DNA of 64,000 nt, taken from the NCBI GenBank assembly GCA_027051905.1, contig JALUGO010000009.1:1-64000 (forward strand). Direction: 5' to 3'. The notes below the pieces were generated by a model, which was given only the letters and a program-made list of their open reading frames with translations, had not been told where the DNA came from and made no database searches. A program made the translations under genes and the position numbers. This DNA comes from Desulfurobacteriaceae bacterium. GTDB taxonomy: Bacteria; Aquificota; Aquificia; Desulfurobacteriales; Desulfurobacteriaceae. Below, in pieces: positions 1 through 11,027 of this stretch (the first letter of the stretch is position 1; every line of letters begins with the position of its first letter).

Positions 1-427
1 AATCAAGAGCTATTGAAGCATATAAACCAATATTAACGCCGCTATCAACAGTTTCAATGTGCCAGCTATTCCCATCGTAATAGGCGTACTTTAGACCATT
101 ATCACTTAGGTAAGCAATATGGGGATTGCCGTTTGAATCAAGAGCTATTGAAGCATATAAACCAGCATTACCACTATCGACAGTCTCAATGTGCCAGCTG
201 GTTCCATCGTAGTAGGCGTAGTAGAGGTGTTTCATTCCGTAAGCAATGTGAGGGTACCCGTGTTTGTCAAGCACCATATGCCGAGGACTCATCCAACTAA
301 AAGATTTGCTCTCTTCTACTGTCTCAATGTGCCATTCATACTGAGCTAAAACTTGAGTTGAAAGCCCAAAAGTTACCGACAAAATACCAAAGATTAGGAG
401 GAAATAAGACCTAACTCTCTCTAACAT
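1..427 (-). CDS. Secreted tandem-repeat (beta-propeller-like) protein, C-terminus off the left edge
   Basis: The reading frame opens at an ATG at 425-427 and stays open to base 1, so only the first 142 codons are present. Residues 1-29 form a typical signal peptide (MLERVRSY, then a hydrophobic stretch, then a small-residue VLAQ end). Copies of a repeat of about 45 residues follow, each with the pattern WHIETVxS...LDxxGxPHIAY...YAYYDG. Units two and three are almost identical at DNA level with a period of 135 bases. Repeats of this kind usually build secreted beta-propellers; the function is unknown. A GGGGAG Shine-Dalgarno lies just before the start, inside the end of the preceding small ORF. 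The frame and repeats are clear; the fold is inference. Confidence 0.85.
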   Translation of the reverse strand, partial: MLERVRSYFLLIFGILSVTFGLSTQVLAQYEWHIETVEESKSFSWMSPRHMVLDKHGYPHIAYGMKHLYYAYYDGTSWHIETVDSGNAGLYASIALDSNGNPHIAYLSDNGLKYAYYDGNSWHIETVDSGVNIGLYASIALD

Positions 428-428
428 C

Positions 429-692
429 TTATCTCCCCACTATTTGATTTACATTAATTAGCCCATTTCTACTGAGAATCCTATAAAGACATCTCGTAAT
501 ATGATTGTTTTTTCGTTTTTCTACAGATTTCGTCAGATTAATTAAAATTTCCGAAATTTCCTCAGATATCCTGCGACTTTTACTGCTTAGTTTTGCCATC
601 CATAAGCGCGGTTTAACCTCCCATCTAGACTCCTTTCCAAGATCCCTCTCAAACTTATTTAATTCTTCTACTACACTAACTTTACGTACCAC
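429..692 (-). CDS. Small charged hypothetical protein
   Basis: An 87-residue ORF with a GTG start (690-692) whose TAA stop lies one base before the ATG of the repeat protein; that gene's Shine-Dalgarno sits in its last codons, which suggests coupled translation. The protein is basic and helical-looking (many K, R, E), with no signal peptide or membrane segment. The frame stays open for about 17 codons upstream of the GTG, without a good ATG or Shine-Dalgarno, so the start is uncertain and the ORF could be a truncated relic. I do not recognise the family. Confidence 0.35.
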   Translation of the reverse strand: MVRKVSVVEELNKFERDLGKESRWEVKPRLWMAKLSSKSRRISEEISEILINLTKSVEKRKNNHITRCLYRILSRNGLINVNQIVGR

Positions 693-847
693 TATCTGTT
701 TCCCAATCAGATTCCACAGTACATCCTCTATAATTATTTATAAATTCTTAACCAACTTATGTCAACAAGGCCTCAAAGTCTAAGGAGCAGACAGTTTCAG
801 ACGGTATTACTGATACTTTCTTCAGCGACTTTCTTACAACTACAGAG

Positions 848-1567
848 TTAGAACTTAAGGCCTACGCTTTCTTTTAATTTCTTAACTTCCTCATTGGTCA
901 GGTGGCGGTAGTGGCCGACGGGGAGCTCCCCCAGTTTTAACTCCCCAAACTCAATCCGCTTCAGATACCTGACAGGATGGCCAATGGCGGAAAACATCCT
1001 CTTAACCTGATGGTATTTCCCCTCTGATATCTCTATCTCCGCCTCAGATTCCTCCTTCCCCGCTTTCAAGATTTTCACCTTCGCCGGTTTTGTCTTGAAG
1101 TCCTTCAGCTCTATGCCTCTCCTTAAAGGTTCAACCGATTCCTCGGTTAGTCTTCCTTCAACAACAACGTAATATTTCTTTGGAACCTTCCACTTAGGAT
1201 GGGTGAGCCTGTGGGCAAGCTCCCCGTCTGTTGTTAAGAGAAGCAGACCTTCAGCATCTTTATCAAGCCTTCCAACGGGAAAAAGCCTCTCAAAGCGGGG
1301 GATGTCTGAAAGGAGCTCCATAACCGTAAGCTCCCTGTCTTTCGTTGAGGTAACATATCCGGCAGGCTTGTTGAGAATAACGTAGTAGTTCTCCTCGTAG
1401 AAGACCGGCTCTCCGTCAACAAGAACCTCATCTCTCTCAGGGTCAACGTGGAAAGCAGGATTTTTAACTACCTTCCCGTTTACCGTAACGTGTCCTTTCC
1501 TTATAAGCCTCTTAACCTGAGACCTTGCACCAAAACCGGCATTTGAAAGGAGTTTATCAAGTCTCAT
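848..1567 (-). CDS. rsuA: RsuA-family pseudouridine synthase
   Basis: A 239-residue rRNA pseudouridine synthase. Residues 1-48 form an S4 RNA-binding domain (MRLDKLLSNAGFGARSQVKRLI). The catalytic domain follows, with the hallmark VGRLDKDAEGLLLLT; Asp102 should be the nucleophile. The C-terminal EGKYHQVKRMF motif is the RsuA form, whereas the paralogue at 4.8 kb has the RluB-like form. The likely substrate is small-subunit 16S rRNA (E. coli position 516), inferred from subfamily. An upstream in-frame start at 1588 exists, but the ATG at 1565-1567 begins the conserved S4 domain and has GGGGAAGGG just before it. The gene overlaps the preceding GtrA-like gene by 11 nt. Confidence 0.88.
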   Translation of the reverse strand: MRLDKLLSNAGFGARSQVKRLIRKGHVTVNGKVVKNPAFHVDPERDEVLVDGEPVFYEENYYVILNKPAGYVTSTKDRELTVMELLSDIPRFERLFPVGRLDKDAEGLLLLTTDGELAHRLTHPKWKVPKKYYVVVEGRLTEESVEPLRRGIELKDFKTKPAKVKILKAGKEESEAEIEISEGKYHQVKRMFSAIGHPVRYLKRIEFGELKLGELPVGHYRHLTNEEVKKLKESVGLKF

Positions 1568-1979
1568 CCCTTCCCCGAAAAACCACAAACCTTACGGCAA
1601 GGTAGTAGGTAACAAAGAACGTCAGGAAGTTAACAAAAACAGTCAGAACCTTAAACAGCTTCGGATTTCCTACCACAGAAGCTAACTTCTTCTCCGCAAG
1701 AGTTGCAACCGTCAGGAAAACTATAAACTGAACCATCCAGCCCAAAATCACCCTGCCTTTTTCCGGTTTTACCCCAAAGAAGATGGTTAGAGACTTCTCA
1801 AAACCAAAGTAGAGAACGAATATCGTCAGGAATATCAAAAGCCCCAGAGAAATTGCCGGATAGACGTGGAGAAACTTTGTTAGAAAGTAGAGAATACCGG
1901 AGTTTACAAGTCCTAGCATAAAGTAAACAAAAAGGTAGAAGGCTGCTCCCTGAATATACCTAGCCACTATCCCTCTCAA
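1557..1979 (-). CDS. GtrA-like four-helix membrane protein (copy 1)
   Basis: A 140-residue protein with four predicted transmembrane helices (about residues 13-33, 42-62, 81-98 and 110-133) and a C-terminal YYLAVRFVVFRG that resembles the end of GtrA-like proteins, which are implicated in moving lipid-linked sugars across membranes. The open frame begins at a TTG (1979), but a GTG four codons in (1965-1967), preceded by GAGAGGGATA, is a better start. It overlaps both neighbours and lies directly after a second protein of the same size and topology. The membrane topology is clear; the GtrA assignment is moderate. Confidence 0.65.
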   Translation of the reverse strand: MRGIVARYIQGAAFYLFVYFMLGLVNSGILYFLTKFLHVYPAISLGLLIFLTIFVLYFGFEKSLTIFFGVKPEKGRVILGWMVQFIVFLTVATLAEKKLASVVGNPKLFKVLTVFVNFLTFFVTYYLAVRFVVFRGRDET

Positions 1980-2358
1980 TAAACTTTTCTACTGCGAACT
2001 TAAAAGTGAAAAACAGGAGAACTACATCAGCGTTCAGATAGACAAAAATGGCAAAGGAAGGGTTAGGCACCGCCTTTATAAGAACGAAAAAGAGCAGAAA
2101 TGAGGAAACTATAAACGGAACAAAGTGGAACAGCCATGCGTAGGTTATCTTTTTCCGGTCAGTTAAACCGTAATACCTCTTTATCAGAGTGTAGAATGCT
2201 AAATAAAGACCGGAAACCATAATCAGGGCTTCAACTGCCGTTCCTAAAACAGGAGACAGCCCCGTTTTCAGAAAAAACCAGGTCAGCAGGCTGTTTAACA
2301 TGTAAATGAAGATGAAAACGTAAGCGTAGATCAGGAACGCTTTATACTTCCTGTTCAA
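1960..2358 (-). CDS. GtrA-like four-helix membrane protein (copy 2)
   Basis: A 132-residue protein with four hydrophobic segments and a C-terminal FTFKFAVEKFIE tail that matches its neighbour's layout (VRFVVFRG), so the two look like a diverged tandem duplication. It starts at TTG (2356-2358) behind AGGAGGAGTC. It lies between era and the first copy in one minus-strand operon, and its end overlaps the start of copy 1 by 20 nt. A role in lipid-linked sugar or small-molecule transport is inferred from fold only. Confidence 0.6.
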   Translation of the reverse strand: MNRKYKAFLIYAYVFIFIYMLNSLLTWFFLKTGLSPVLGTAVEALIMVSGLYLAFYTLIKRYYGLTDRKKITYAWLFHFVPFIVSSFLLFFVLIKAVPNPSFAIFVYLNADVVLLFFTFKFAVEKFIERDSG

Positions 2359-2367
2359 GACTCCTCC

Positions 2368-3288
2368 TTAGTAAGAGTATCCCAGTCCTCTTAGCTGTTC
2401 CGGTCTGCTCCTCCAGTCTTCCTTCACTTTTACCCAGAGCCTCAGGTATATCCTCTTTCCAAGGAGCTGTTCAAGCTCTTCCCTTGCCAGCTGACCGATC
2501 TTTTTCAGTTTCTGCCCTCCCTTGCCGATGATTATTGGCTTCTGAGACTCTTTCTCTACTATTATGTCGGCGTCTATCACCAGCATGTCGGGGTTCTTAT
2601 CTCCCGGCTGAATGTTGACTACCTGAACGGTTGTTGCGTGGGGAACTTCGTCTCTGGTCAGAAGCATTATCTTCTCGCGGATTATCTCGGCTATAAACTG
2701 GTCTATGGGCTGATCTGTAACCATGTGGTCTTCGTAGTATTTGGGACCCTCAGGTAGGTATTTGACGAGGAGCTCTAAGAGTCTGTCAAGGTTCGTTCCC
2801 CTTGTGGCAGAGATGGGAACTATTTCATCTACAAACGGGAACTCTTTGCTTATCTCCTCAATTAAAGGAAGGAGCTCCTCCTTTTGAACCCCGTCTATCT
2901 TGTTTATCACAACTATAACTTTTGTATCCTTTCTCTTCTCTTCACCTACTTTCTGGAGTATCTTCCTGTCGGCTTCTGTAAGTCCAGCCCTTGCGTCTAT
3001 GAGGAAGAGAATTATGTCTGCGTCAGGAATAACGCTGAAGGCTATTTCGTTCATATACCTGTTCAGTTCAAACTTCTCCTTGTGGATCCCCGGAGTGTCC
3101 AGGAAGACTATCTGGGCATCTTCCATGTGCTTGACACCGACTATTCTGTGGCGGGTTGTCTGGGGCTTGTCTGTGACTATTGCAACCTTTGTTCCAAGAA
3201 GGCTGTTTAAAAGCGTTGACTTTCCAACGTTTGGCCTTCCAAGGATTGCCACGTAACCGGACTTAAATCCTTTACTCTCCTGCTCCAA
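2368..3288 (-). CDS. era: GTPase Era
   Basis: A 306-residue Ras-like GTPase that binds 16S rRNA and helps mature the 30S subunit. The G1 loop GRPNVGKS is at residues 17-24, followed by PQTTRHRI (G2), DTPGIHKE (G3), NKID (G4) and ISATRG (G5). The C-terminal third is a KH domain with the conserved KPIIIGKGGQKLKKIG. The start is TTG (3286-3288), seven bases after a GGAGGT Shine-Dalgarno that lies in the end of ribF; the two genes overlap by 17 nt. Length is normal for the family. Confidence 0.96.
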   Translation of the reverse strand: MEQESKGFKSGYVAILGRPNVGKSTLLNSLLGTKVAIVTDKPQTTRHRIVGVKHMEDAQIVFLDTPGIHKEKFELNRYMNEIAFSVIPDADIILFLIDARAGLTEADRKILQKVGEEKRKDTKVIVVINKIDGVQKEELLPLIEEISKEFPFVDEIVPISATRGTNLDRLLELLVKYLPEGPKYYEDHMVTDQPIDQFIAEIIREKIMLLTRDEVPHATTVQVVNIQPGDKNPDMLVIDADIIVEKESQKPIIIGKGGQKLKKIGQLAREELEQLLGKRIYLRLWVKVKEDWRSRPEQLRGLGYSY

Positions 3289-4147
3289 CTTCTGACCTCC
3301 AAAACTCTTTTAGATTTTCTACATCTAATTTAATCTGTTTAATCAGTTCATCAACTGAAGAGAACCGCTTTTCAGGCCTCAGGAACTTCAGGAATTCTAC
3401 CTTAACCTGTCGGCCGTAGAGGGAGGGGAGTTTTTCTCCTGGAACGAAGACCTCAATCAGGGGTTCAGAGTTTTTCAGAGTAGGAGCTTTCCCGTAGTTG
3501 GCAACTCCTCTGGAGGTTTTCTCGTCAAATATCAGGTTTACAGCGTAAACGCCAAAGGGGAGGGGGAGCTCCTTAAAGGGCTTAACATTTACAGTAGGAA
3601 AACCTATCTCTCTTCCCTTTGAGCTGCCTCTTACAACAACTCCCGCTGCAAAGTATGGGAAACCGAGGAGTTTGTTTGCTTCTTCTACTTTTCCAAGGGA
3701 AAGGAGTTCCCTTATTCTGCTTGCTCCTATCTTTTCTTTGCCTTCGGTTTCGACTGGAACAACGAAAATCTCTATTCCAGACGATTTTCCTAAAGCTTTT
3801 GCGGTTTTAACGTCTCCCTTTCTGTTCTTCCCAAACCTCCAGTCTTCTCCAACAACTAAAACGTCGCACTTCCACTCTTTCAGTTTCTCGAAGAACTCCT
3901 GGGGGGAAAAGTCTTTAACCTCTGAGAACGGAACATTGAGGAGTTCTACGTTTAGCTCGTTTGCGATCTCTTTTCTCTCTTCGTCGGTGAAGATGCTGTC
4001 TCCTATTCCCCTTATTGAAATTACCTTTACCCTAGTGCAGATCTCTTTAGCCCTCTCTATCAGTCTTCTGTGTCCCCTGTGAAAGGCCTCAAACTTACCA
4101 ACTACGCAACAGCTCTTTTGCGATTTCGATGGCTGAACTTGTTCCAA
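3272..4147 (-). CDS. ribF: Bifunctional riboflavin kinase/FAD synthetase
   Basis: A 291-residue enzyme that makes FMN and FAD from riboflavin. The N-terminal FAD-synthetase half carries GKFEAFHRGHRRLI, a variant of GxFDGVHxGH, and GASRIRELL. The C-terminal riboflavin kinase half carries GREIGFPTVNV and FGVYAVNL. The start is not obvious: the only plausible in-frame codon upstream of the first motif is TTG at 4145-4147, with GGAG nine bases before it, which gives a 53-nt overlap with deoC. The EAF variant in place of DGV is a small oddity. Confidence 0.9.
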   Translation of the reverse strand: MEQVQPSKSQKSCCVVGKFEAFHRGHRRLIERAKEICTRVKVISIRGIGDSIFTDEERKEIANELNVELLNVPFSEVKDFSPQEFFEKLKEWKCDVLVVGEDWRFGKNRKGDVKTAKALGKSSGIEIFVVPVETEGKEKIGASRIRELLSLGKVEEANKLLGFPYFAAGVVVRGSSKGREIGFPTVNVKPFKELPLPFGVYAVNLIFDEKTSRGVANYGKAPTLKNSEPLIEVFVPGEKLPSLYGRQVKVEFLKFLRPEKRFSSVDELIKQIKLDVENLKEFWRSEVGAGE

Positions 4148-4757
4148 TTCTGTCTGCTCCTGCTTCTATGAACTGTCTGGCAAGACTTAAGTTCTTTATT
4201 CCACCTGCAGCTTTAACCTTTGTTCTTCCACCTGAGCACCTTTTAAGAAGCTCAACATCGGCAATTGTGGCACCGTAAGTTCCGTGTCCGGTTGACGTTT
4301 TAACGTAGTCCCAGCCGGTTTCTGTAGCCAGCCGGCATAGGGTGGTTTTCTCTTCTTCTGTAAGGTAACAGCATTCCAGAATCAACTTTAGAGTCCGATC
4401 TGAAAGGTTGTTCCTGAGCTCAAGGAGTTCCTCTTCTACCCTTTTCCAGTCTCCTTCTTTTACAGCACCGATATCGACAACTACGTCTAACTCTCCGGCT
4501 CCTTCTTCGGCAGCAAACAGGGCTTCGGCAAGTTTAAGCTGGAACGGGGTTGTAGATAGCGGAAAAGCTATGACTGAACAGATTTTTTCTTCTGGTAAAA
4601 CGACTTTTGCAGTTTTGATGTGTTTTGGAAATACGCACAAAGCAGCGAAGCCCAGCTCTTTTGTCTTTTCGGCTGCTCTGAAAACTTCTTCTTCTGTTGT
4701 TGTAGCCTTTAGAACTGAATAGTCTATTTTTGATAGGAGCTCTTTTTCTGTTCCCAT
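4095..4757 (-). CDS. deoC: Deoxyribose-phosphate aldolase
   Basis: A 220-residue class I aldolase that interconverts deoxyribose-5-phosphate with acetaldehyde and glyceraldehyde-3-phosphate in nucleoside salvage. The Schiff-base lysine is Lys153 in YVKTSTGHGTYGA; Asp91/Asp95 in ELDVVVDIG and Lys182 in VKAAGG complete the active site. The open frame runs further upstream, but the ATG at 4755-4757 begins the conserved domain and has GAGG six bases before it. It is first in the operon with ribF and era, and diverges from the rluB-like gene across a 50-nt gap. Confidence 0.93.
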   Translation of the reverse strand: MGTEKELLSKIDYSVLKATTTEEEVFRAAEKTKELGFAALCVFPKHIKTAKVVLPEEKICSVIAFPLSTTPFQLKLAEALFAAEEGAGELDVVVDIGAVKEGDWKRVEEELLELRNNLSDRTLKLILECCYLTEEEKTTLCRLATETGWDYVKTSTGHGTYGATIADVELLKRCSGGRTKVKAAGGIKNLSLARQFIEAGADRIGTSSAIEIAKELLRSW

Positions 4758-4807
4758 AGCTGCCTCAAAAGAGGTTATCAGTTTTAATTTTAAACAAATC
4801 AGGAGGT

Positions 4808-6990
<2,183 letters not shown>

Positions 6991-6991
<1 letters not shown>

Positions 6992-8304
6992 TGAAGATCT
7001 CACCTCTCTTTACAGACCTTTACCAGCTTACAATGATGAATGCTTACTTTAAGGCTGAGAAGAGAGGGACGGCCTCATTTGAGCTCTTTGTAAGGAAACT
7101 CCCTGAAAACAGGAACTACTTAGTATTTGCAGGCCTAAATGACGTTGTGGGGCTCCTTCAAAACTACAGGTTTAAAAGTGAAGACATTGACTACCTCTAC
7201 TCTCTAAAACTCTTTTCAGACGATTTCCTGGATTTCCTGAAAGAGTTTCGTTTCACGGGAAACCTCTACGCAATGAGAGAAGGTGAAATCTTCTTCCAGA
7301 ACGAGCCGGTTCTAAGGGTTGAAGCTCCCATATACGAAGCCCAGCTTTTTGAAACAGCCATTATGAACCAGATTCACATTTCTTCTCTTATAGCAACAAA
7401 GGCCGCAAGGGTATTCTCCGTTGCGAAAGGGAAAAAGCTTGCGGACTTTTCTCTGAGGAGAACCCACGGGTTTGATGCCGGGATGAAGGTTGCACGGAGC
7501 TCCTATTTAGCCGGCTTTGATGGGACGTCAAACGTTTTGGCCGGAAAGGTTTACGGAATTCCCGTTGTTGGAACCGTTGCCCACTCATTCATAATGGCTT
7601 TTGAGAGCGAGGAAGAGGCCTTTAGAGCCTATCTTGAGACTTTCCCTAGCAATGGAGTTCTCCTTGTTGACACTTACGATACTGTTGAAGGGGTTAAAAG
7701 GGCGGTAAGAGTTGCAAAAGAAATGGGAGTTACCCTTAAAGGAATAAGGCTTGACAGCGGAGACGTTGTGGAGCTTTCTAAAGTAGCCAGAAGGCTTTTA
7801 GACGAGGCAGGGTTCACAGAGACGAAAATCATAGTCAGCGGTGGCTTAGACGAGTACAGGATAAGGGAGATTTTAGAAAAAGGAGCTCCCGTTGATGCCT
7901 TTGGAGTTGGAACGAAAGTTGGAACCTCTGCAGATTCTCCATACATAGACTTTGTTTATAAGCTTGTTGAGTTTAACAGAAGGCCTGTAATGAAGACAAG
8001 TTCTGGGAAGAAGATGTATCCTGGAAGGAAGCAGGTCTTCAGAGGAAAGAATGGAGACACTGTTGGGGTTTTTGGAGAGGAACTCCCCGGCGAACCACTC
8101 CTTGAGAAAATTATGGAAAACGGCCAGCCAGTTAAAAAACTTCCGACTCTAAAAGAGTCGAGGGAGTTTTTCCTTGAGAGATTTTCAAAATTACCAGAAG
8201 AAATAAAGAGAGTAGACCGGAGGGTAGAATATCCCGTCAGAATCAGCGAGAAACTAAAAGAGCTTTACCGGAGAACACTTTCGGAAATAGAGAGGGAAAG
8301 TTGA
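6991..8304 (+). CDS. pncB: Nicotinate phosphoribosyltransferase
   Basis: A 437-residue enzyme that converts nicotinate and PRPP to nicotinate mononucleotide for NAD salvage. Family motifs include LFTDLYQLTMMNAYF at the N-terminus, SLRRTHGFDAGMKVARSSY, the phosphate-binding region VDTYDTVEG...GIRLDSGD, and a late ISGGLDEY-like VSGGLDEYRI. A GTG at 6988 precedes the ATG at 6991; the ATG overlaps the nth stop (TGATG) and is the likelier start. The gene sits mid-operon and its stop overlaps the TTG start of cmk. Confidence 0.93.
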
Positions 8305-8957
8305 TAAACCCAAAAATCATCACGATAGACGGCCCTGCAGGAGCGGGAAAGAGCACGCTGGCAAAGGAGATAGCAAAACAGTTCGGATATGTGCATTTAG
8401 ATTCGGGAGCTCTCTACAGAGCAATCGGCTACGGCTGTAAACTGGCGGGAGTTGACCTTAAAAACAGAGAGGCTGTCTTAAAAGTTGCGGAAAACCTGAA
8501 AGTCGAGTTTCTGCCAGATGGTAGAGTTCTATTAAACGGAAAAGATGTGACTACAAAGATAAGAACTCCTGAAGGTGGTCTTTTGGCCTCTCAGGTTGCA
8601 CAGTTTCCTGAAGTGAGAGAGATAGTTGTAAAGCTCCTGAGGAGAATGGCTAAAGGGAAAAAAATAGTGATAGACGGCAGAGACGCGGGCACCTACATCT
8701 TCCCTAACGCAGAACTGAAAATCTACCTGACGGCAAGCCCCGAGGAGAGGGCAAGGAGGCGCTACGAGGAACTGAAAAAGAAAGGCTACAGCGTAACCTA
8801 CGAGGAAGTTCTAAAAGAGGTAGTAGAGAGGGACAGGCAGGACGAAAACAGACCGTTTGCTCCTCTCAGAATTCCGGATGGAGCGGTGGTGATCGATACA
8901 ACAGGGAAAAGTCTGGAGGAAGTTCTCCTTCAGGTTAAAGAGCTAATAGATCCTTAA
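8301..8957 (+). CDS. cmk: Cytidylate kinase
   Basis: A 218-residue NMP kinase phosphorylating CMP and dCMP. The P-loop is GPAGAGKST near residue 11, with YVHLDSGALYRAIG (the D-S-G nucleotide-binding element), IDGRDAGTYIFP, and a lid region with RARRRYEELKKKG and ERDRQDENRPFAPL. The start is TTG at 8301-8303 (GAGAGGGAAAG before it), overlapping the pncB TGA. Length and motifs are normal. Confidence 0.94.
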   Translation: MINPKIITIDGPAGAGKSTLAKEIAKQFGYVHLDSGALYRAIGYGCKLAGVDLKNREAVLKVAENLKVEFLPDGRVLLNGKDVTTKIRTPEGGLLASQVAQFPEVREIVVKLLRRMAKGKKIVIDGRDAGTYIFPNAELKIYLTASPEERARRRYEELKKKGYSVTYEEVLKEVVERDRQDENRPFAPLRIPDGAVVIDTTGKSLEEVLLQVKELIDP

Positions 8958-8964
8958 GTTGATC

Positions 8965-8970
8965 TATAAT
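8965..8970 (+). promoter_or_regulatory. Candidate -10 box for the STT3 gene
   Basis: A perfect TATAAT lies 33 bases before the oligosaccharyltransferase ATG, just after the cmk stop. I see no good -35 at 16-18 bases upstream, so this may be a weak or activator-dependent promoter, or chance in AT-rich sequence. Confidence 0.35.
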
Positions 8971-9002
8971 TGAACTCAAGTTGTATTGTAGAAGGAGAAG
9001 GA

Positions 9003-11027
9003 ATGCAAGGCAAAAAGTTTCTCCAGCTGCTGATCTTAGTGGTGATTCCCGTCCTGATAGGTCTTTATATCCGTTTTGACGACCTTACCTTCTGGAATAA
9101 GCACCGGGAATTTTTTTACTACGAAGATAGACCTCTGTTCACCAGCTACGATGCTTTTTTCTTTGCAAGGTTTGGTGAAGACTACCTTGAAGGGGTCTAC
9201 AGAGCTGGCAAAATGGATCCTTTAAGGTTTGTTCCAGATAACTTCATAACGGGGAATGTTACCTATCCCGATCCCATACCTATGGAGAGCTGGATTGGAG
9301 CTCAGATTTCAAAAACTATGGAAACTCACATAGAAAATGTGGCTTTATGGCTTACTCCTGTTCTGTCTGTTCTCTTCGTCATTCCCCTTCTTCTCTACTT
9401 GAGCAGATTGGGACTTCCCGTGACGGGCTTTTCTGGAGCTCTTCTTGGAGTTATATCCCTCATATACCTGGTGAGGACTCAAATTGTCAGGTTTGACACC
9501 GACTCCCTTAACCTCTTTTTCCCATTTGCTATTGGCTATTTCCTGTTTGAATCAACTTTATCTGAGGGAAAGAAAAAGTATCTATTTCTAATAGTGGCGG
9601 GACTTCTGTCTCAGCTTTACAACTGGTGGTATATGCATCCTGGGTTGGTGTTGGTAATTTTCCTGACATATGTGGTGTGGCTTTTTGTTTTCTCTAGAGA
9701 TAAATGGAAGGAAAACATCAAAAATATACTTGTTCTTGCCGTTTTTTCAAATCCTTTGGTGATTTACTCGGGTATGTACAACCTGGTTTCCAGTATATCT
9801 ACATATTTTATCAATTATTTTAAACCGGCTCTTGAAGGGTTTCCGAATGTTTTTATGTCCATCAGCGAAGCAAGACACTTTGAGCTTTTAAAGTTGTCCA
9901 AGATTACTGCCGGCAATATGTTTATATTCTCTCTTGGCTTTGCAGGGACCATTCTTCTTTTCATTAGGGAACTTAGGAGTATTTTCTTCTTAATACCTGT
10001 ATTCTTGATAGGAGCTATAGCTCTTAAAGGTGGTAACAGGTTCGGTATGTATATTGCTCCCTTTATAGGTATGGGATTTGGTTATCTTTTAGAGAGGGGG
10101 ATAGAAACTGTAAAGGAGAGGTTTTCTGGTCTGAAGTTTAGGAGTTTCCTCTACCCAGTTGGAGTAGCTTTTCTTGTAGTAGCTTTGATTGTTTCCAACT
10201 GGTCTTCGTTCAAGTTTATCTCTAAACCCAAGATCACACCTCAACTTGAGTCGGATTTTCTGAAACTTCGTTCGATTACTCCGGAAGATAGCTGGATATG
10301 GACCTGGTGGGATTACGGGACGGCAATAGAATACCTTGGTAGAAGAGCTGTATTTCATGATGGTCAGAGTCAGACTTCTCCAAAAACTTACTTTGTGGCA
10401 ACCGCTTTTTCTGCGCCATCTCCTGAATTAGCTCACAATGTTATAACGGCAATATCGAATATTGGCGCAACTGGAGTAAAAAAACTGCTTAAATCAGGAA
10501 AAAAACCAAAGGATATAAGAAACATGATATTTTCTGGAAGTTTCTCTGCTCCTCTTAAGCATCCTGTTTACTGGCTTTTTTCTGAAGATGAGATAGGGAA
10601 ATTTATGTGGATAAACTTTTTTGGGACGTGGAATTTTGAAATGAAAAAAGGGTTGAAGAAATTTATAATTCCTCTAAGCTGCAGACCCAGAGATAATAGC
10701 ACTCTCGTGTGTAACCGGGGGAAATTTTTGATAAACTTGAAGAATGGGACAATTACTCAGGGTAATTTTCAAATACCTCTAAAGTCTATGGTAATCAGGA
10801 CTGATAAAGACTTGATTTTAAAGCCTTTTCATAGAAACGGTAACCTATACCTGGAGTATGTTAGAAGAGGAAACAGGAGCTGGTTTTTCCTCATGGAAGA
10901 ACAGCCGTTTAAATCGATGTTTAATCAGATGTATATCTTGAGAAAATATGATGAAAACCTCTTTGATCTCGTTTATGATGATTTCCCAACGATGGTTCTC
11001 TATAGAGTGAAAAATATCAGGCGGTAG
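9003..11027 (+). CDS. pglB: STT3/PglB-type oligosaccharyltransferase
   Basis: A 674-residue membrane enzyme of the GT66 family that transfers a lipid-linked glycan to asparagine in N-x-S/T sequons on the outside of the membrane. The N-terminal part has about a dozen hydrophobic segments. The first loop has SYDAFFFARFGEDYLEG, the acidic metal-site motif; a later loop has SISEARHFE, matching the SVSE/TIxE motif; the soluble part has WWDYG at residues 435-439, the family signature. The start is the ATG at 9003 behind GAAGGAGAAGGA, not the TTG at 8970. No other glycosylation gene is adjacent, so the glycan donor genes must be elsewhere. The end overlaps the converging gene by 11 nt. Confidence 0.9.
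   Translation: MQGKKFLQLLILVVIPVLIGLYIRFDDLTFWNKHREFFYYEDRPLFTSYDAFFFARFGEDYLEGVYRAGKMDPLRFVPDNFITGNVTYPDPIPMESWIGAQISKTMETHIENVALWLTPVLSVLFVIPLLLYLSRLGLPVTGFSGALLGVISLIYLVRTQIVRFDTDSLNLFFPFAIGYFLFESTLSEGKKKYLFLIVAGLLSQLYNWWYMHPGLVLVIFLTYVVWLFVFSRDKWKENIKNILVLAVFSNPLVIYSGMYNLVSSISTYFINYFKPALEGFPNVFMSISEARHFELLKLSKITAGNMFIFSLGFAGTILLFIRELRSIFFLIPVFLIGAIALKGGNRFGMYIAPFIGMGFGYLLERGIETVKERFSGLKFRSFLYPVGVAFLVVALIVSNWSSFKFISKPKITPQLESDFLKLRSITPEDSWIWTWWDYGTAIEYLGRRAVFHDGQSQTSPKTYFVATAFSAPSPELAHNVITAISNIGATGVKKLLKSGKKPKDIRNMIFSGSFSAPLKHPVYWLFSEDEIGKFMWINFFGTWNFEMKKGLKKFIIPLSCRPRDNSTLVCNRGKFLINLKNGTITQGNFQIPLKSMVIRTDKDLILKPFHRNGNLYLEYVRRGNRSWFFLMEEQPFKSMFNQMYILRKYDENLFDLVYDDFPTMVLYRVKNIRR

Noticed and set aside
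505-783. 92-residue ORF on the plus strand
   Set aside because: Antisense to the small minus-strand ORF at 429-692, with no Shine-Dalgarno, low-complexity Ser/Leu/Thr composition and no recognisable motif.
3672-4082. 136-residue plus-strand ORF inside ribF
   Set aside because: It is the shadow of a Lys/Glu-rich gene in another frame (Ser/Phe/Leu-rich), and ribF motifs are intact on the other strand.
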